Under the pieces are notes generated by a model. The model worked only from the letters and a program-made list of their open reading frames with translations. It ran no database searches and was not told the DNA's origin. From NCBI RefSeq assembly GCF_000169175.1, contig NZ_AAWS01000041.1:1-64000 (forward strand): DNA of 64,000 bases, in the 5' to 3' direction. The stretch comes from Microscilla marina ATCC 23134. Lineage in GTDB: Bacteria > Bacteroidota > Bacteroidia > Cytophagales > Microscillaceae. This document shows positions 27,401 to 37,700 of the stretch, piece by piece. How positions within the stretch are numbered: position 1 is the stretch's first letter; the number at the start of each line of letters is the position of its first letter. A program made the translations under genes and the position numbers.

Positions 27401-28337
27401 ATCTTCTTCGGTGGCTATATCAGCCTCGGTGCTTACTACCTTTGGGGTAGAGCTGTTGCCCGCAACGATGGCAAGTGCTATAGGGCCTGTTGCGGGAGCT
27501 GTTGGGGGAGCATTAGGAGCCGTTGGTTTTGTACTTATGGCGGTAGGTTTGGTGTATCAGATCATAGCGGCTACCAAACAGAAAAAGCCCCCTACTTATA
27601 CTGCCTACGACTTGCTGCGCGACTACGTGGCGAACCAAAACGGTAAAAACAACCCCGATCCGCTGTTTTATCAAATCTTTTACATGTCGCAAAAAGTAGC
27701 CATTGACCATTTTAATACCAACCTAGAGCCCAGTGCTGGGGTAGGAGTAGGAGTATACATGGCGTATACAGGAGCCACCCACCCCAAGGTGGTTGAGAAT
27801 GCTCTATATGTGTCTTCGCTTGCCGACAAAAGCATAGAGGCTTCGCCAATAGTGAGTCGTTATTTGGGTTATGGGCTTAATCGTTACCTGTGCCTAAACA
27901 CCGATTACTTGGGCTATACCTATATCAAGGGCTATGCTTACGACAACAAACAGTTGCAGTGGGTGGCGCTGTATTTAACCTATGATGTGAGCGATTATAC
28001 CCTGAAGTTTTTGCCTCGGTTTGGCGAAGTAGACGGTGCCGAGAAGGTACGACAACAGCAATGGATATTTGAGGTATATAACGCCCCAGAAATTATCAAT
28101 GTCAAAGACAAGGATAAAGACATAAGCACCATCACCGAGGCCAACTTTTTGGTGCAAAGTCGTTATCGTAGCGAAGATTTGGGGCAACCTGGCAACTACC
28201 TGACCTATGGTGGCATTACAGAAGGTGTAAGTACTGGGGGAAATATGGCAGATTACTGGAGGGTAGCTCGGTATACTTGCGGCTGGGATGTGACCTCGTT
28301 TGTGGACACCACCACCACTACTACAGTTTCCTCATAA
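24423..28337 (+). CDS. Family A giant protein A1, membrane-active-looking, function unknown (1304 aa)
   Basis: This protein and A2 (30687) are full-length paralogues. They share N-terminal blocks (T-T-T-G-H-x-I-S, V-x-N-G-E-N-I, L-S-W-N-P), a G-K-L-G-A ... N-L-R-S-W segment near residue 320-345, a long helical middle part, and the C-terminus. Hydrophobic segments lie at about 755-778, 788-812, 952-975 and 995-1055. The last is Gly/Ala-rich (G-A-V-G-G-A-L-G-A-V-G-F), as in membrane-inserting hairpins. The final 150 residues are beta-rich with Q-Q-Q-W near 1211, reminiscent of Q-x-W lectin folds. There is no signal peptide or T9SS domain. I start at the ATG at 24423, one codon after a TTG. It is the first gene of the 33-kb block. 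Pore formation or membrane insertion is a guess from the hydrophobic pattern only. Confidence 0.85.
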   Translation: MTTAKEHHQNVERLLRRPSLSYATTTGHVISYTPEAEEVTVNGENIEHSYWEDQERKTLKLEHNGVDLKVNFLHSKIEGIIESLVKEKLVLNPFVCHNLQLSDQVEITVNKKGHFYDLSWNPSTKSWKNVNWHRQGTNLMFHFKTPSEISSHARFGGYLEGGPITASFDTQVTKVSLPVANDCRVHYLDQGKASVRVESLLTPAAEKFPIYKNDSATAASFCYLLGIHIVPSLDGKSFTGVLIAELEEGEVVFWGVRGDLAQYTLPYTDHHVTQPPIDTPTTVKVGANAFFQQHINDGLDDQEEPVVVGPFPESMSKPGVIPSLVDGKLGAGQGSKTAKELNLRSWPKDSTLPGRIIPLDLERKLESLVRRFSLSDSLRSDYQNIVKHAVPNQEIKSIFYSVGDAGLSGELKGIASKYSDINEKSSIAQIVAAIEGTKDTDKVDGMNELNMKRADTWLNTYLKGDDNFKKQQKDLFKLAFAKSVENTSFQELLEGQRDPNNEKAYYHPDKVIADYDEERYYQGTVEILVAAIKQDHNFSDATEKKLIAKGLKPEDTNAIHDIEAYVMENKLYHALAMFNYVTQKSKIEELFLLPSQADQQGVMDRINNVMTLLSELERDGAKSATPNLLSSTFYNTVVASVFLQTVDITPDATTKPAMVDLSRTMVDIMVEDYLPGAPREVADLIEILDDMRKTKVDGEFDDLYHMFVSEMLDIASLKSWQDTLTLRSYNNSTALENFLSTRAWPGKGLSGLTWLAAITAFVPLVIVIQKLQSKEAIKGKDIAYMALSVVPLFYDSIVNSLLYFTQGGVSMGARMLLSKTFGRLWGMSKLVPVEDLRSGGNSFLKRSIIKDQIQARKSIDFDGLQRRLKNIDKELQPLSENENIWMDEYSDDWAKMKRLQGERDSVVKKMGGNEDIGNIEDLQKMLVDYEGMDGAQGYSLDSAMGRATLNSYVGSFLGITLSTFGLVMTSLQLSKDLHDGADKMQITTDALFLSSSVAISASVLTTFGVELLPATMASAIGPVAGAVGGALGAVGFVLMAVGLVYQIIAATKQKKPPTYTAYDLLRDYVANQNGKNNPDPLFYQIFYMSQKVAIDHFNTNLEPSAGVGVGVYMAYTGATHPKVVENALYVSSLADKSIEASPIVSRYLGYGLNRYLCLNTDYLGYTYIKGYAYDNKQLQWVALYLTYDVSDYTLKFLPRFGEVDGAEKVRQQQWIFEVYNAPEIINVKDKDKDISTITEANFLVQSRYRSEDLGQPGNYLTYGGITEGVSTGGNMADYWRVARYTCGWDVTSFVDTTTTTTVSS

Positions 28338-28350
28338 ATGATGGTTTTAC

Positions 28351-28389
28351 CACCCAATGTTTGCCAACGCAGGCATTGGGTGATGTTTT
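28351..28389 (+). terminator. Stem-loop between A1 and the protease gene
   Basis: CACCCAATG (28351-28359) pairs perfectly with CATTGGGTG (28374-28382), followed after two bases by a T-run. It sits right behind the A1 stop codon. Its presence argues against the upstream ATG at 28338 as the start of the next gene. Confidence 0.65.
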
Positions 28390-28409
28390 TCAATAAACTC
28401 AAAAACATT

Positions 28410-29546
28410 ATGCTAAACGAAAATCAAACATTGCGTTCAGGGATAGGACTGAACAGCAAACCCAGTACCTATTTTCATCAATACAATTTATTTGATGTAG
28501 ACGAACCACAACCTACCAGTCAGGACTTTCCATCTAAATACAATATTTTGGATAGCCTACCCTCGTTAGAAATCTTTAATCAGTTGGCCTTGAACGATTG
28601 TGTAGCAGTGTCAGGTTCGTTTGCGTTGTATGTAGCTTTGTACAAAAAGGCAGGTATACAGTTTATGCCTTCGGTGAAGTATGGGTTTTATGCGGGTAGA
28701 ATAGTGAGCGCTGGATACCTGGATGCAGTTGCCGAAGAAAAAATACTCGAAAACCAGGCAAACAACGGGCAAAGCAGCTTTAGAGTGATTACTCCCTCTG
28801 GAGGCTTAAAGCCCACTGATGACATATCTATGAGTTTTACCGATTATTTTGTGGCCATTGCCAAAAAATACAATGAGGTAGGAGATCAACAACTGGTACC
28901 AGGCTTGTATCAATATGGCATACCCAGCGAAGAATTGGTACCCTCTTTTCCTGACAATTCCTTTTCGGAAGACTACATCAAACGCTTCAGAACAGACCAT
29001 AAGTTACAGATTGACTTCATGAACCAAGGTTTGCCCAATGAGGTAGGCTTTCAATATAAAAAGGGTCAATACAAGCTTGTGTTAGACGAGGTAATGCTTA
29101 AACTGATAAAACTCGATAATAGCCAGGAGCTGGTGAAAAAACTCAAGGAGTTGTTGGTGCAAGACAAAACCATTATGTTTGGTATGAGTGTAGACGACAG
29201 CCAGTTTTGGAAAAAAGACAGCGCTCTTTGGAAAGAAGGCTTATTTTCGCTGGATAATGGCATTGCCCAACAGCAAAACTATGGCCATGCCATGGTGATT
29301 GTAGGATTTGACGATGAAAAGGTCATTGACAGCGATCATCCAGATAGAAAAGGAGCGTTTATAGTACGCAATAGTTGGGGAGTAGCGTTTGGTGATCATG
29401 GCTACTGGTATTTGCCTTATCAGTTGGTATATACGTTTCCCCAACCTCCTTTTTTCAACAGTTTTGGGGTAGGGTTTGTGTACATCGATGACCTGAGCAT
29501 TAATGCAAGCTCTTTGGAAGCACATATAGCCAAAATGGAGAAGTAG
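28410..29546 (+). CDS. Papain-type (C1 family) cysteine protease inside the central block
   Basis: The catalytic set of papain-like enzymes is present in order: Cys64 in L-N-D-C-V-A, His293 in Y-G-H-A-M-V-I-V-G-F, and Asn321 in V-R-N-S-W-G, followed by G-D-H-G-Y-W-Y-L. The residues around Cys64 differ from the classical G-x-C-W. The gap between Cys and His (229 residues) is longer than usual, with a Lys-rich helical insertion at about 200-260. No signal peptide or obvious propeptide is seen, so it should act in the cytoplasm or leave the cell with its neighbours. The frame opens at 28338, but that leader lies in a terminator-like stem-loop, so I take the ATG at 28410. Processing of the A, B or H proteins is a plausible but untested job. 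Confidence 0.85.
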   Translation: MLNENQTLRSGIGLNSKPSTYFHQYNLFDVDEPQPTSQDFPSKYNILDSLPSLEIFNQLALNDCVAVSGSFALYVALYKKAGIQFMPSVKYGFYAGRIVSAGYLDAVAEEKILENQANNGQSSFRVITPSGGLKPTDDISMSFTDYFVAIAKKYNEVGDQQLVPGLYQYGIPSEELVPSFPDNSFSEDYIKRFRTDHKLQIDFMNQGLPNEVGFQYKKGQYKLVLDEVMLKLIKLDNSQELVKKLKELLVQDKTIMFGMSVDDSQFWKKDSALWKEGLFSLDNGIAQQQNYGHAMVIVGFDDEKVIDSDHPDRKGAFIVRNSWGVAFGDHGYWYLPYQLVYTFPQPPFFNSFGVGFVYIDDLSINASSLEAHIAKMEK

Positions 29547-29581
29547 GCGTATTACCCAGCAGAAATTATATTTTTATGTTG

Positions 29582-29617
29582 CAAAAAAGCTGAATAGGAA
29601 AAACTCAGCTTTTTTGC
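29582..29617 (+). terminator. Terminator after the protease gene
   Basis: GCAAAAAAGCTGA pairs with TCAGCTTTTTTGC across a short loop, about 35 bases after the protease stop. The stem has an A-rich left arm and a T-rich right arm, so it may act in both directions. Confidence 0.7.
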
Positions 29618-30686
29618 TTTCTAGCTTTTCTTAATGACTTTTAGTCGCATATTTGCAAATACAATAATTTAAACCTAAGCCTATCTGCACAAAAGCTCTT
29701 ACAAAAGGCATTTCAATAAAACCAATCACTTCTGCTATTTGGCAACTTTTGAATGATGAGACACGCCCTTTAGGAGAATATACCCCAAAAAAACCACATT
29801 CTCGCCTCGCCGGACCTTCCGAATCAAGTTTGGAGCAGGCAGACTTGCCCCACGGGGCAGTGTCTCTATGTCCAGGGTTTTCTTATAAAAAGCGAGAAAC
29901 TTCCTTTCGCTATTTTGAAAACAACTTGTCATACCCTCTGACGCCTTCGTTTGTGTCTCCACAAGCGAATAAAAAGTCAAAATCTTGACATACGTTTATG
30001 CAACGATTCGATCCGGTTGTGAGGACACAACCAAGGGCGATGACGATGTTATTTATTGATAGTCAAACCATTAAGTTGAAAGATATTTTTAGTTATAAAT
30101 TTTATAAGAATGCCTGTTTTACTTGTAGTAGGAACGACTCAAAATCATCGCGAAAAAATAGACTTTATGTTGGTTGCCCTCGTGACCCTCCAGCCAATCT
30201 TGACCAAATCAGCGAGCACCCAACTCTCTAAGTCGGGCTGAGAAAGCCATTTGTATAAAGTTCGACGACTTACTTACCTCTTAATCACCGAAATCAGTTA
30301 CCTTTTAGTTACCAATCACACCAAACCCAAGCCCCTAAATATAACCAGACGCTCCATGAGCGGATGGATTTCGCTAAAATTACCGCATAAAAAAAATAAA
30401 AAGGCGGCGGACTATTGAAGTATAGGACAGGTGCAGTATTCAGAGACGTTTTTTGCCTTGCAATTAAGTAGGTCAAACCAGCCAACATCTGTGTTTATGG
30501 CACCCATCACACTGTCCACTTTTTTTTCTTGCTCCAAAGCACTTGCTGTCCGTCACTTTTTATTGAATACTTTCACTACCCTCCTAGATTGCACTTGTTA
30601 ATTTTATTGGGTGTCTCCTCCTGCCTAAGCTGGAAGCGACCGCCCACATTAATTTATTACAACTATCACATGACATTTTAGGTTCG
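29618..30686. other. Intergenic region before A2
   Basis: About 1 kb without a credible gene. Near 29815-29870 are fragments that recall the repeats elsewhere (CCGAATCAAGTTTGGAGC) and a small hairpin TGCCCC/GGGGCA. The promoter of the A2 gene should lie toward the right end, but I could not place it. Confidence 0.4.
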
Positions 30687-33600
30687 ATGAAAACACCGCA
30701 TATCTCCTCAAGTTTTAGCAATTTGCTTCAAAAATTTAAGCCTTCTTACACCACCACCACTGGGCATCAAATCTCTCATACCCCCGAGGCTGATGAGGTC
30801 TGTATTAACGGTGAAAATATTGACCACTCTTATTGGAAGGATTCTCAAAAAACAGGATTACGAATTGAACACGATGGCTTTGAGGTAAAAGTCGATTTTT
30901 CTCAAAGCAAGGTGGAAGGAATCATAGAAGGTCTGGAGGACGAAAAGGTGGTGCTGAATCCCTTTTATTGTCATAATTTTCGGTTAAGCGATGGTGTAGA
31001 TATTCAGGCAAACAAAAAGGGCAAGCACCTTGAGTTATCCTGGAATCCCGCAAGCAAAGGTTGGAAAAACGTAGCTTGGCATCGTCAAGACCTTATCCCC
31101 TATTTTTATTTTAAAACCGCCCAGCAAGTAGTGGCGTATGCCCGTTATGAGCCCCACATAGAAGGCAGTGCCATTGCGGTCAGTTTTAAGAATGCTGTAC
31201 AGGAAATTCCTTTGCGACCTTTTAATGATTGTCGCTTGCATCACCTTAAAGACAACAACCATACTATAGAAGTAGAAGGCACCCTGACCCCCTCCGAAGA
31301 AGCGTTGCCCATATACCAAAACAATGTACCTTCGCCGGTAGAGTTTTGCTATCCTTTAGGGCTTCATCTGGTAGCATCGCCCGATAAAAAAACGGTGACG
31401 GGCGTTTTGATCGTAAAGACGCAAAAAGAAGACGATGACCTCAAGTTTTTTGGGGTACAAGGAGACCTGGCCCAGCAAGAAACCGCCCAGACAGCACACC
31501 ATTGGGACAAACCCACCAAACCCACCCAAGTCAATCGGTTGGGGGCGAGCGGTTTTGTGGGTGCTTGGGGCACCAGTATTCCCAAACCTTATGAAACGGG
31601 GGTAAATGGAGGGCCATTTGGCCCACAAGTTCGGTCAGAAGGCAAGCTAGGAGCCGCCGCCAGCCAAGGCGAAACCCCCGATACCGCCCAAAATCTTGGC
31701 TTGAGGTCTTGGGCAAAGAGTGGGGAGCTTCCCTCTAGAGTGATGACCATTGACCTGGAGCGCAAGCTTAACCGAATAGTAAACTGGAACCAAGGCAAAG
31801 GTACCTATACTGACGACGATGGCAACACCCACCAACTGGATTTGCTCAATGAAGCCATTGGCAACGACTACAAACAAATAGTACGCTACTTTACCAAAGG
31901 CTCAGAAAAAGAAGGAGGGAAGTTTGGCGGAAGCCATTACAACTTCAAAGGGGAGTTTTATTCGGCTGCCGAAACCGCCTTGCCAGGCGACCTAAAAGAT
32001 ATTGGTGGGCGATATAAAGCGATCAATGAAAAAACCAGCTTGGTGCAGTTTGCTTATGCGTTTCCTAATGCTACCAACTCGCTGGGGCTAGGCGATTTGG
32101 AAAAAGCCAAGAAAGCCATTCGACAGCTCAATTCTAAACGAGCAAAAAAATGGATGGATGAATACCTCAAAACCAATGATGATTTCAAGGCACAGCAAAG
32201 GGAGTTGTTTGACCGGGAGTTTAAGAAAATGGCCGACACAGTAGGCATTACAGCCCTCATAGAAGAGCAACGCAACAAGGAAATATACTACCATCCAGAA
32301 CGAGTAATTACCGACTACAACCCCGAAAACTACTACCAAGACACAGTAGACATATTGATAGCCCGGATCAAAGAAAACTTGGGCATGACGGTAAACATAG
32401 AGGAGACCTTGATGGATAGAGGGGTAGATGTGAGCCTGATGAGTTCGGTTGATGATCTGGAGAAATATGTCAGAAAATACAAATGTTTCAGCGCCTTGGC
32501 ATTTTTCTATTACGTGACCCAACCCGCCAAAATTGAGCGCTTGGCTTTGTACTCTTCGCGGGAGGACAACTCGGCTACCACCTCAAAAATTAACGACATT
32601 ATGGTGGTACTCAGTTACCTTGAGCAAGACTCAAAACTACCCGACAAGCAAGTAGATCCTAGTGGGGTGTACCCTTCTTTTAACCCCAATTTGCTAAGTG
32701 CTACTTTTTACAATGTCATCATGTCTGACCTTGCCCTGCGCGAAATGGCTCAGTACATCCAGCCCGACCAGGAAGTATTTGGGCAATTGATGGAAGAAAC
32801 AGCTAAAGCCATGATTTCGCTGTACCAAAACAGCACTATGGATGGGGCACAAGGAGTAATCAAGGAACTTCAGGATATGATGGGAACATCGGTAAAAGAC
32901 TACCAAGAGTCGGTTTTCCAAATGTCTTATGCCAAAATGTACAACATGGTGGCCGCGAGCGGCTGGCAGGAATCTTTTGTGAAGGACAACTACTCTTTTG
33001 GAGCAAAAACAGATCCACGGGAAATAGCATTTCGTAGCACCGTGAGTGAGGAAAGTCTGGTAGGTGGACTATACAAAAACCTATACATTATGGGAGGCAT
33101 GATGCAAATGATGACCATTTTGGTGCCTTTGATAGCTTCTGATGGCAAACCTACCGCCAAGGATATTGGAAACCTGAGTGCAGTGATTGCCCCCATTATA
33201 CTGCCTACTTTGATTGAAGGCATTGCCCGGTCGGCGGTAGTGATAGGGGCTGGAGGCTGGCGAGCGGTTTGGGCTCGTTCTGGAGGCTCTATGTTTACGG
33301 GCACTTCTAAGATCATTCCGATGGAAGAAGGCATGGGCAAAGCTAAAATATTTTTTGCCCGCAAAACCATTGTCAAACAAATAGAATTGCGTAAGAGTTT
33401 GCTGGATAGCAAAGCAATGGAGGAATACAACCAAGCTGTGGAAGATTTCAATAACGCAAGCTCAGAGGATGAGTTTGCTGCATTTGAGAAAATGCAGGAA
33501 AAAGCCAAGCCTCTTGTAAAAGAAGGTGTAGCAATGGGAGAAGATGGGGTTGCTACCAGTGAAGTAGTTCAAGGGAGCATAACAGAGCTGGAAGGAATGC

Positions 33601-34628
33601 TATCTGCCTATGAAGAATCTAGCCTGTTTTTCAAGATGTTCCCCGATTTTGCCTCCTTTGCGGGTGCTTTTTTTGGGTTCTCTTTGTCAGTATTTGGCTT
33701 GGTGTATACCAGTATACAACTGGGCAAAGACCTGAAGGGTGGGGCTGATCAAGAGCAAATCATTGTAGATTCCCTGTTTGTAACCTCAGCAGCTTTGCAG
33801 GTAACGGGCTTTGTGGTGGGCACACTGGCAGTAGAAGCCATCGTAGGCGCCACCGCTGCCGCAGTTATGAGCGCCTTTGCCTTGGTGCTGGGGGTAGTAG
33901 GCTTTCTCATATTTGCGGGGGTCTTTATTTACCGGCTTATCCACCCTCCCAAACCCAAAGAGATTACTTCGCCTTATGAATACTTCCGCGACTACATAGC
34001 CGACAAAAACAATGTGCATGGTACCAGTGTGTTTTATATGCCCTACGAAACCGCCATTGATTACCTGGATGTGACCACCTCTACCTCTATGGTCTACAGC
34101 ATCAAAACTGGAGTGTTGTTTTCCTTTCAGGGAGAAACCAACAGCTCTAGCTTCAAAAAAATACTTTGCCCCAAGAGCGATAAAGGTGCCCAGGTGGTAG
34201 AGGAAATTTATTTGAATGCCCTTGCCTTTGGCAACTTGCTTAATATTGATACCAACCCAGGCGGTTATACCAAAATATCGGGCTTTATGAATACCTCTAG
34301 TGATGGTACCCCCTATTGGCAGCGGTTTTACCTTGGGTATGACCCCAGCGACCGAAAGGTCAAGTTTATGCCCTTGTTTACCCCCACTCAAGAGAACGAA
34401 AATGATAAAATGTATCAGCAACAATGGGTATTTAAAATTGCTGATGCAGCTTCTATTACCAAACAAGACGATAACCTAGAGTCGGCTAAGTTTACGGTGA
34501 TTAATCGCTCTTTGGGCGAATCGACCTATTTGACTTACAACTCTATGACCAAGAGCTTGTCGATGGGGGGCGATGCCCAAAGTAGCCGTTGGCTGGTCAA
34601 ATCGGTTATTGTAGATACAGCTATTTAA
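30687..34628 (+). CDS. Family A giant protein A2, paralogue of A1 (1313 aa)
   Basis: It aligns with A1 from end to end by eye. The N-terminal T-T-T-G-H-Q-I-S-H-T-P, the N-G-E-N-I-D-H-S-Y-W and the L-S-W-N-P are nearly the same, and the N-L-G-L-R-S-W block lies near residue 335. Hydrophobic segments lie at about 797-815, 828-857, 988-1012 and 1030-1085. The last contains G-A-T-A-A-A-V-M-S-A-F-A. The C-terminal part again has Y-Q-Q-Q-W-V-F near 1240 and ends in a S-M-G-G-D ... R-W-L-V strand. No signal peptide is seen. A1 and A2 have clearly diverged, so the duplication is old and both have been kept. The role is unknown, as for A1. Confidence 0.85.
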   Translation: MKTPHISSSFSNLLQKFKPSYTTTTGHQISHTPEADEVCINGENIDHSYWKDSQKTGLRIEHDGFEVKVDFSQSKVEGIIEGLEDEKVVLNPFYCHNFRLSDGVDIQANKKGKHLELSWNPASKGWKNVAWHRQDLIPYFYFKTAQQVVAYARYEPHIEGSAIAVSFKNAVQEIPLRPFNDCRLHHLKDNNHTIEVEGTLTPSEEALPIYQNNVPSPVEFCYPLGLHLVASPDKKTVTGVLIVKTQKEDDDLKFFGVQGDLAQQETAQTAHHWDKPTKPTQVNRLGASGFVGAWGTSIPKPYETGVNGGPFGPQVRSEGKLGAAASQGETPDTAQNLGLRSWAKSGELPSRVMTIDLERKLNRIVNWNQGKGTYTDDDGNTHQLDLLNEAIGNDYKQIVRYFTKGSEKEGGKFGGSHYNFKGEFYSAAETALPGDLKDIGGRYKAINEKTSLVQFAYAFPNATNSLGLGDLEKAKKAIRQLNSKRAKKWMDEYLKTNDDFKAQQRELFDREFKKMADTVGITALIEEQRNKEIYYHPERVITDYNPENYYQDTVDILIARIKENLGMTVNIEETLMDRGVDVSLMSSVDDLEKYVRKYKCFSALAFFYYVTQPAKIERLALYSSREDNSATTSKINDIMVVLSYLEQDSKLPDKQVDPSGVYPSFNPNLLSATFYNVIMSDLALREMAQYIQPDQEVFGQLMEETAKAMISLYQNSTMDGAQGVIKELQDMMGTSVKDYQESVFQMSYAKMYNMVAASGWQESFVKDNYSFGAKTDPREIAFRSTVSEESLVGGLYKNLYIMGGMMQMMTILVPLIASDGKPTAKDIGNLSAVIAPIILPTLIEGIARSAVVIGAGGWRAVWARSGGSMFTGTSKIIPMEEGMGKAKIFFARKTIVKQIELRKSLLDSKAMEEYNQAVEDFNNASSEDEFAAFEKMQEKAKPLVKEGVAMGEDGVATSEVVQGSITELEGMLSAYEESSLFFKMFPDFASFAGAFFGFSLSVFGLVYTSIQLGKDLKGGADQEQIIVDSLFVTSAALQVTGFVVGTLAVEAIVGATAAAVMSAFALVLGVVGFLIFAGVFIYRLIHPPKPKEITSPYEYFRDYIADKNNVHGTSVFYMPYETAIDYLDVTTSTSMVYSIKTGVLFSFQGETNSSSFKKILCPKSDKGAQVVEEIYLNALAFGNLLNIDTNPGGYTKISGFMNTSSDGTPYWQRFYLGYDPSDRKVKFMPLFTPTQENENDKMYQQQWVFKIADAASITKQDDNLESAKFTVINRSLGESTYLTYNSMTKSLSMGGDAQSSRWLVKSVIVDTAI

Positions 34629-34735
34629 CCTTTACATTTTTTGAAAACTACATACAGGCTTGTTGTTCAACTGTTGATAACAATAATGCACAGACCTGTA
34701 CTAATGCTTTTACTCATAAACAAATATTAATTTTT

Positions 34736-37700
34736 ATGGCAATGACAAGAACTCAACGGATGAACCTTCTTTTTGATGTGTACAAAAAGAATGACCATGA
34801 ATTAACCACACCTATAGCTGAGATTGAGCTTGTGGTTCCTGATGATGATTATGCGACGAGTCACCTCTATTTTCAGGCTTTAGAAAGTAGCAAAAGACTG
34901 GAACTATCAGGCACAGATTTTTATTATGAAGATGATCACTACTGGTCTACAGCTGACAATAACTGGCATATAAATTTCAGTTTTATCAACATGATGTTTC
35001 AGGACGACAACGGTGGACCTAACCTTTATGGTGATGATTATGACTACTATGTGGCCAGTGCCTCTATTTTTTTACCAGAAGACTTTGGCTTGGGAGAGAA
35101 AGAGTTAGAGGTGTACTTTGTGCAGAAAATGCCCAAATATGAGCTCTACCTCAATGATGATCCTACAGCGATTGGGAACTACACAAAGTTTACACCAGCA
35201 GCCTCTAATAGCGAGATTTATAAATTTGAAATGTTGTTGGGTGGTGATGATACGACCCAGGAAGGGAATGAAAGTGAGAACAAGAGTGAAGGTCAGGCGT
35301 CTGTGCCTCTTTTTGAAGAAGCTGCCAAAAACATACATTGGCAAAAATCTAACTTAAGTGTATCGATAGGAATGGATTATTCTAACAACAAACACGTGTT
35401 GTTTCGCGACCCATCCAAGACCATACAATCACAGCTAGACAATGCCTTGCACCAAGTAGTAGGTTGGAATGGAAAAAACCTGGAGCAAGCATTTGGAATA
35501 AGCAAAGAGCTTACTGTGAGTAACAAGGGTTTGAACGAATTTGTGATAAAAGTAAACGACCGCGAAGTAGCCATTCCTGTCAAGGATAATAATGGTAACA
35601 CCAAGATGGGGAATGGTAAGCCTACAACAACCAACAAGTTGTACTTTGCAAAGGCTATATACCAAATGCCTGATGATCCTTTTTCTGATTCGATGTACGG
35701 GGCTTTGCTCATGGTGAACGACCCTAAGGTAGATGCCACCACCGGAGAAAACGCAGAAGGCAACCTTGGTATTCATCCCTTAACCGAGCACAATACCAAA
35801 GTATACTTATTCAAGGCGGTGTTGGCAAATGCCTTACCAATTACTGGCGAGGTTACCTTAAAAGGTAAAATGGGTGCGGCAGTGAAGGTAGATTTAGGAA
35901 GAGCAAGCGATTCAATAGCTCACATTGTCACCAACAAGTCACAACCAACCACTACTGATACTATTTATAAGCGATGTCAAAACAACGGTATGCTGACTTT
36001 GACAAATATCAACGCTGGAGTGCTGAGAGATTTGGGGGTAGATGATGATAAACTAGATTTGACACCTGACCCCACTGACCCTCGCAAACTGGGATCACCC
36101 CAGGGAGTTACAGGTGAAAGGAGTAGTTCCAGTAAGCAACTGTCGTTGCATGACCTTTTGAGAAAAACCCCCCTTACCTATAGTCAGGATAACTACTCTA
36201 ATAAACTTATGCTTCAGGTAGGCCAAGACATCAATGTCATTATTATGCAATATGTGCCTGATAAAGTCATGAAAAGCTTGTTTGGCTCTATGACACGCCC
36301 TGAATTGCCTGAGTACTTCAGCAATGGGCAGGTAGAAATACCAGAAGCATTTTTGAGAAAACTGGCGATGCCACACTTGGTGGGAACCATCATGGATAAT
36401 AGTGCTTTGACCAAAAGGTTTGCCAAACAAATTAAAAATATTAATTACCACAAGGCTGCCCGACAACGAGCAAAAATGATGGCTGCGCCAGAAATTCAAG
36501 TACTTCAGCAAGATATTCTTGATTATTACCTGACCACAGAAGATAAAAATGGCACAGTAGAACAATTAAAAGAGACGATGGACTTGCGTCCGTATTTGGA
36601 CGACCAACTCCTCAAAGATGTATATCCTACTTCGTGGGAAGAGCTTTCGGCTGATCAGCAAGCCAGAATTGAGGCTATGTTTAAAAGACAGGAGCTCATG
36701 TTCAACACTCCTATACCCGCACCTGGAACAGATGTGAATAGTGAAGAGTATAAAAACTACATGGGTTCGCTCAAAGGTATGGTAATTAAATACGCCCTTG
36801 AAAACCAATGCTATTGGGCTCTATTGTACCTGCTTGAAGAGTTGCAAATGCGAAAAGTAGGAAGAGGCATGGATTTGCTGGAATCTGGCAGAAAGCCTGA
36901 AGCCTTGGATATGAAGCTGGATGTACATAAAAATATTGTAAGGATTTCTTCTGTACTGAGGATACTGGACACAGGACCCACAAAGTTTTTATATCAAACA
37001 TATTTTCGTATAGCCAACCTAGTGAACGCAGGACATCTAATAAGCACTGCTGTTCTTACCGAAGAAGGAAAGGGCCAGGTGGAGAAAATCATGATTGATG
37101 TATTTAAGGCGTTTATGTCAAAGGACGCCAATAAATATCCAGAAATGGCCAAGGTAAAACAAATGGTAGGGGAGAAAGCTGAAAAGGAACAGGTGCTTGT
37201 CAAAAATATGAAAGATGCGGCTCTGAAGGAGGGGAAGAGTGAAAGTGAAGCAAATGCAATGGCAGCAAAGGCAGATACCCGCTTTACTACACTTAAGCAA
37301 CAGTTGGATGCCTTGGAAAACTATCCCCAGCAAAGTAAAAAACTTGGTGCAGGCAATAGCTATGAGGCAACAGAGTCGTCAGATAAGGAAATGGATGAAG
37401 CAGCGTCAGCGTTGTCGGCACAAATGCTAAGTGTACTTTCAACAGCGCAAACATACACACCTGCAATTGCCAATATTTTCAAGGTCTTTGGTGATTCAAG
37501 TTCTTTAAGGCTAAACGCCTCTATTAGAAACATGACTGCCAACATAGGTGGACTAACTTTGTTTGCTGTTTTTGGAGCCATTGCAGCAAAAGATTCAGAT
37601 GATGATAATGAGTGGATTTTTTATGGTGTAAAGCTCGCAACATCGGTTGCTGAGGGTATTATGCGAGGTGTTGGAAGGGCAGCTACCAATATCCTGGCTA

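Noticed and set aside
28338-28409. Upstream start of the papain-like protease
   Set aside because: The leader is encoded by a terminator-like stem-loop right after the A1 stop.
29735-30231. Short overlapping frames on both strands between the protease and A2 genes
   Set aside because: No start context, no recognisable pattern, and repeat fragments within; treated as intergenic.
34589-34735. Upstream extension of the A3 gene into the end of A2
   Set aside because: The leader is Cys-rich and unlike the family. The ATG at 34736 follows a normal intergenic gap.
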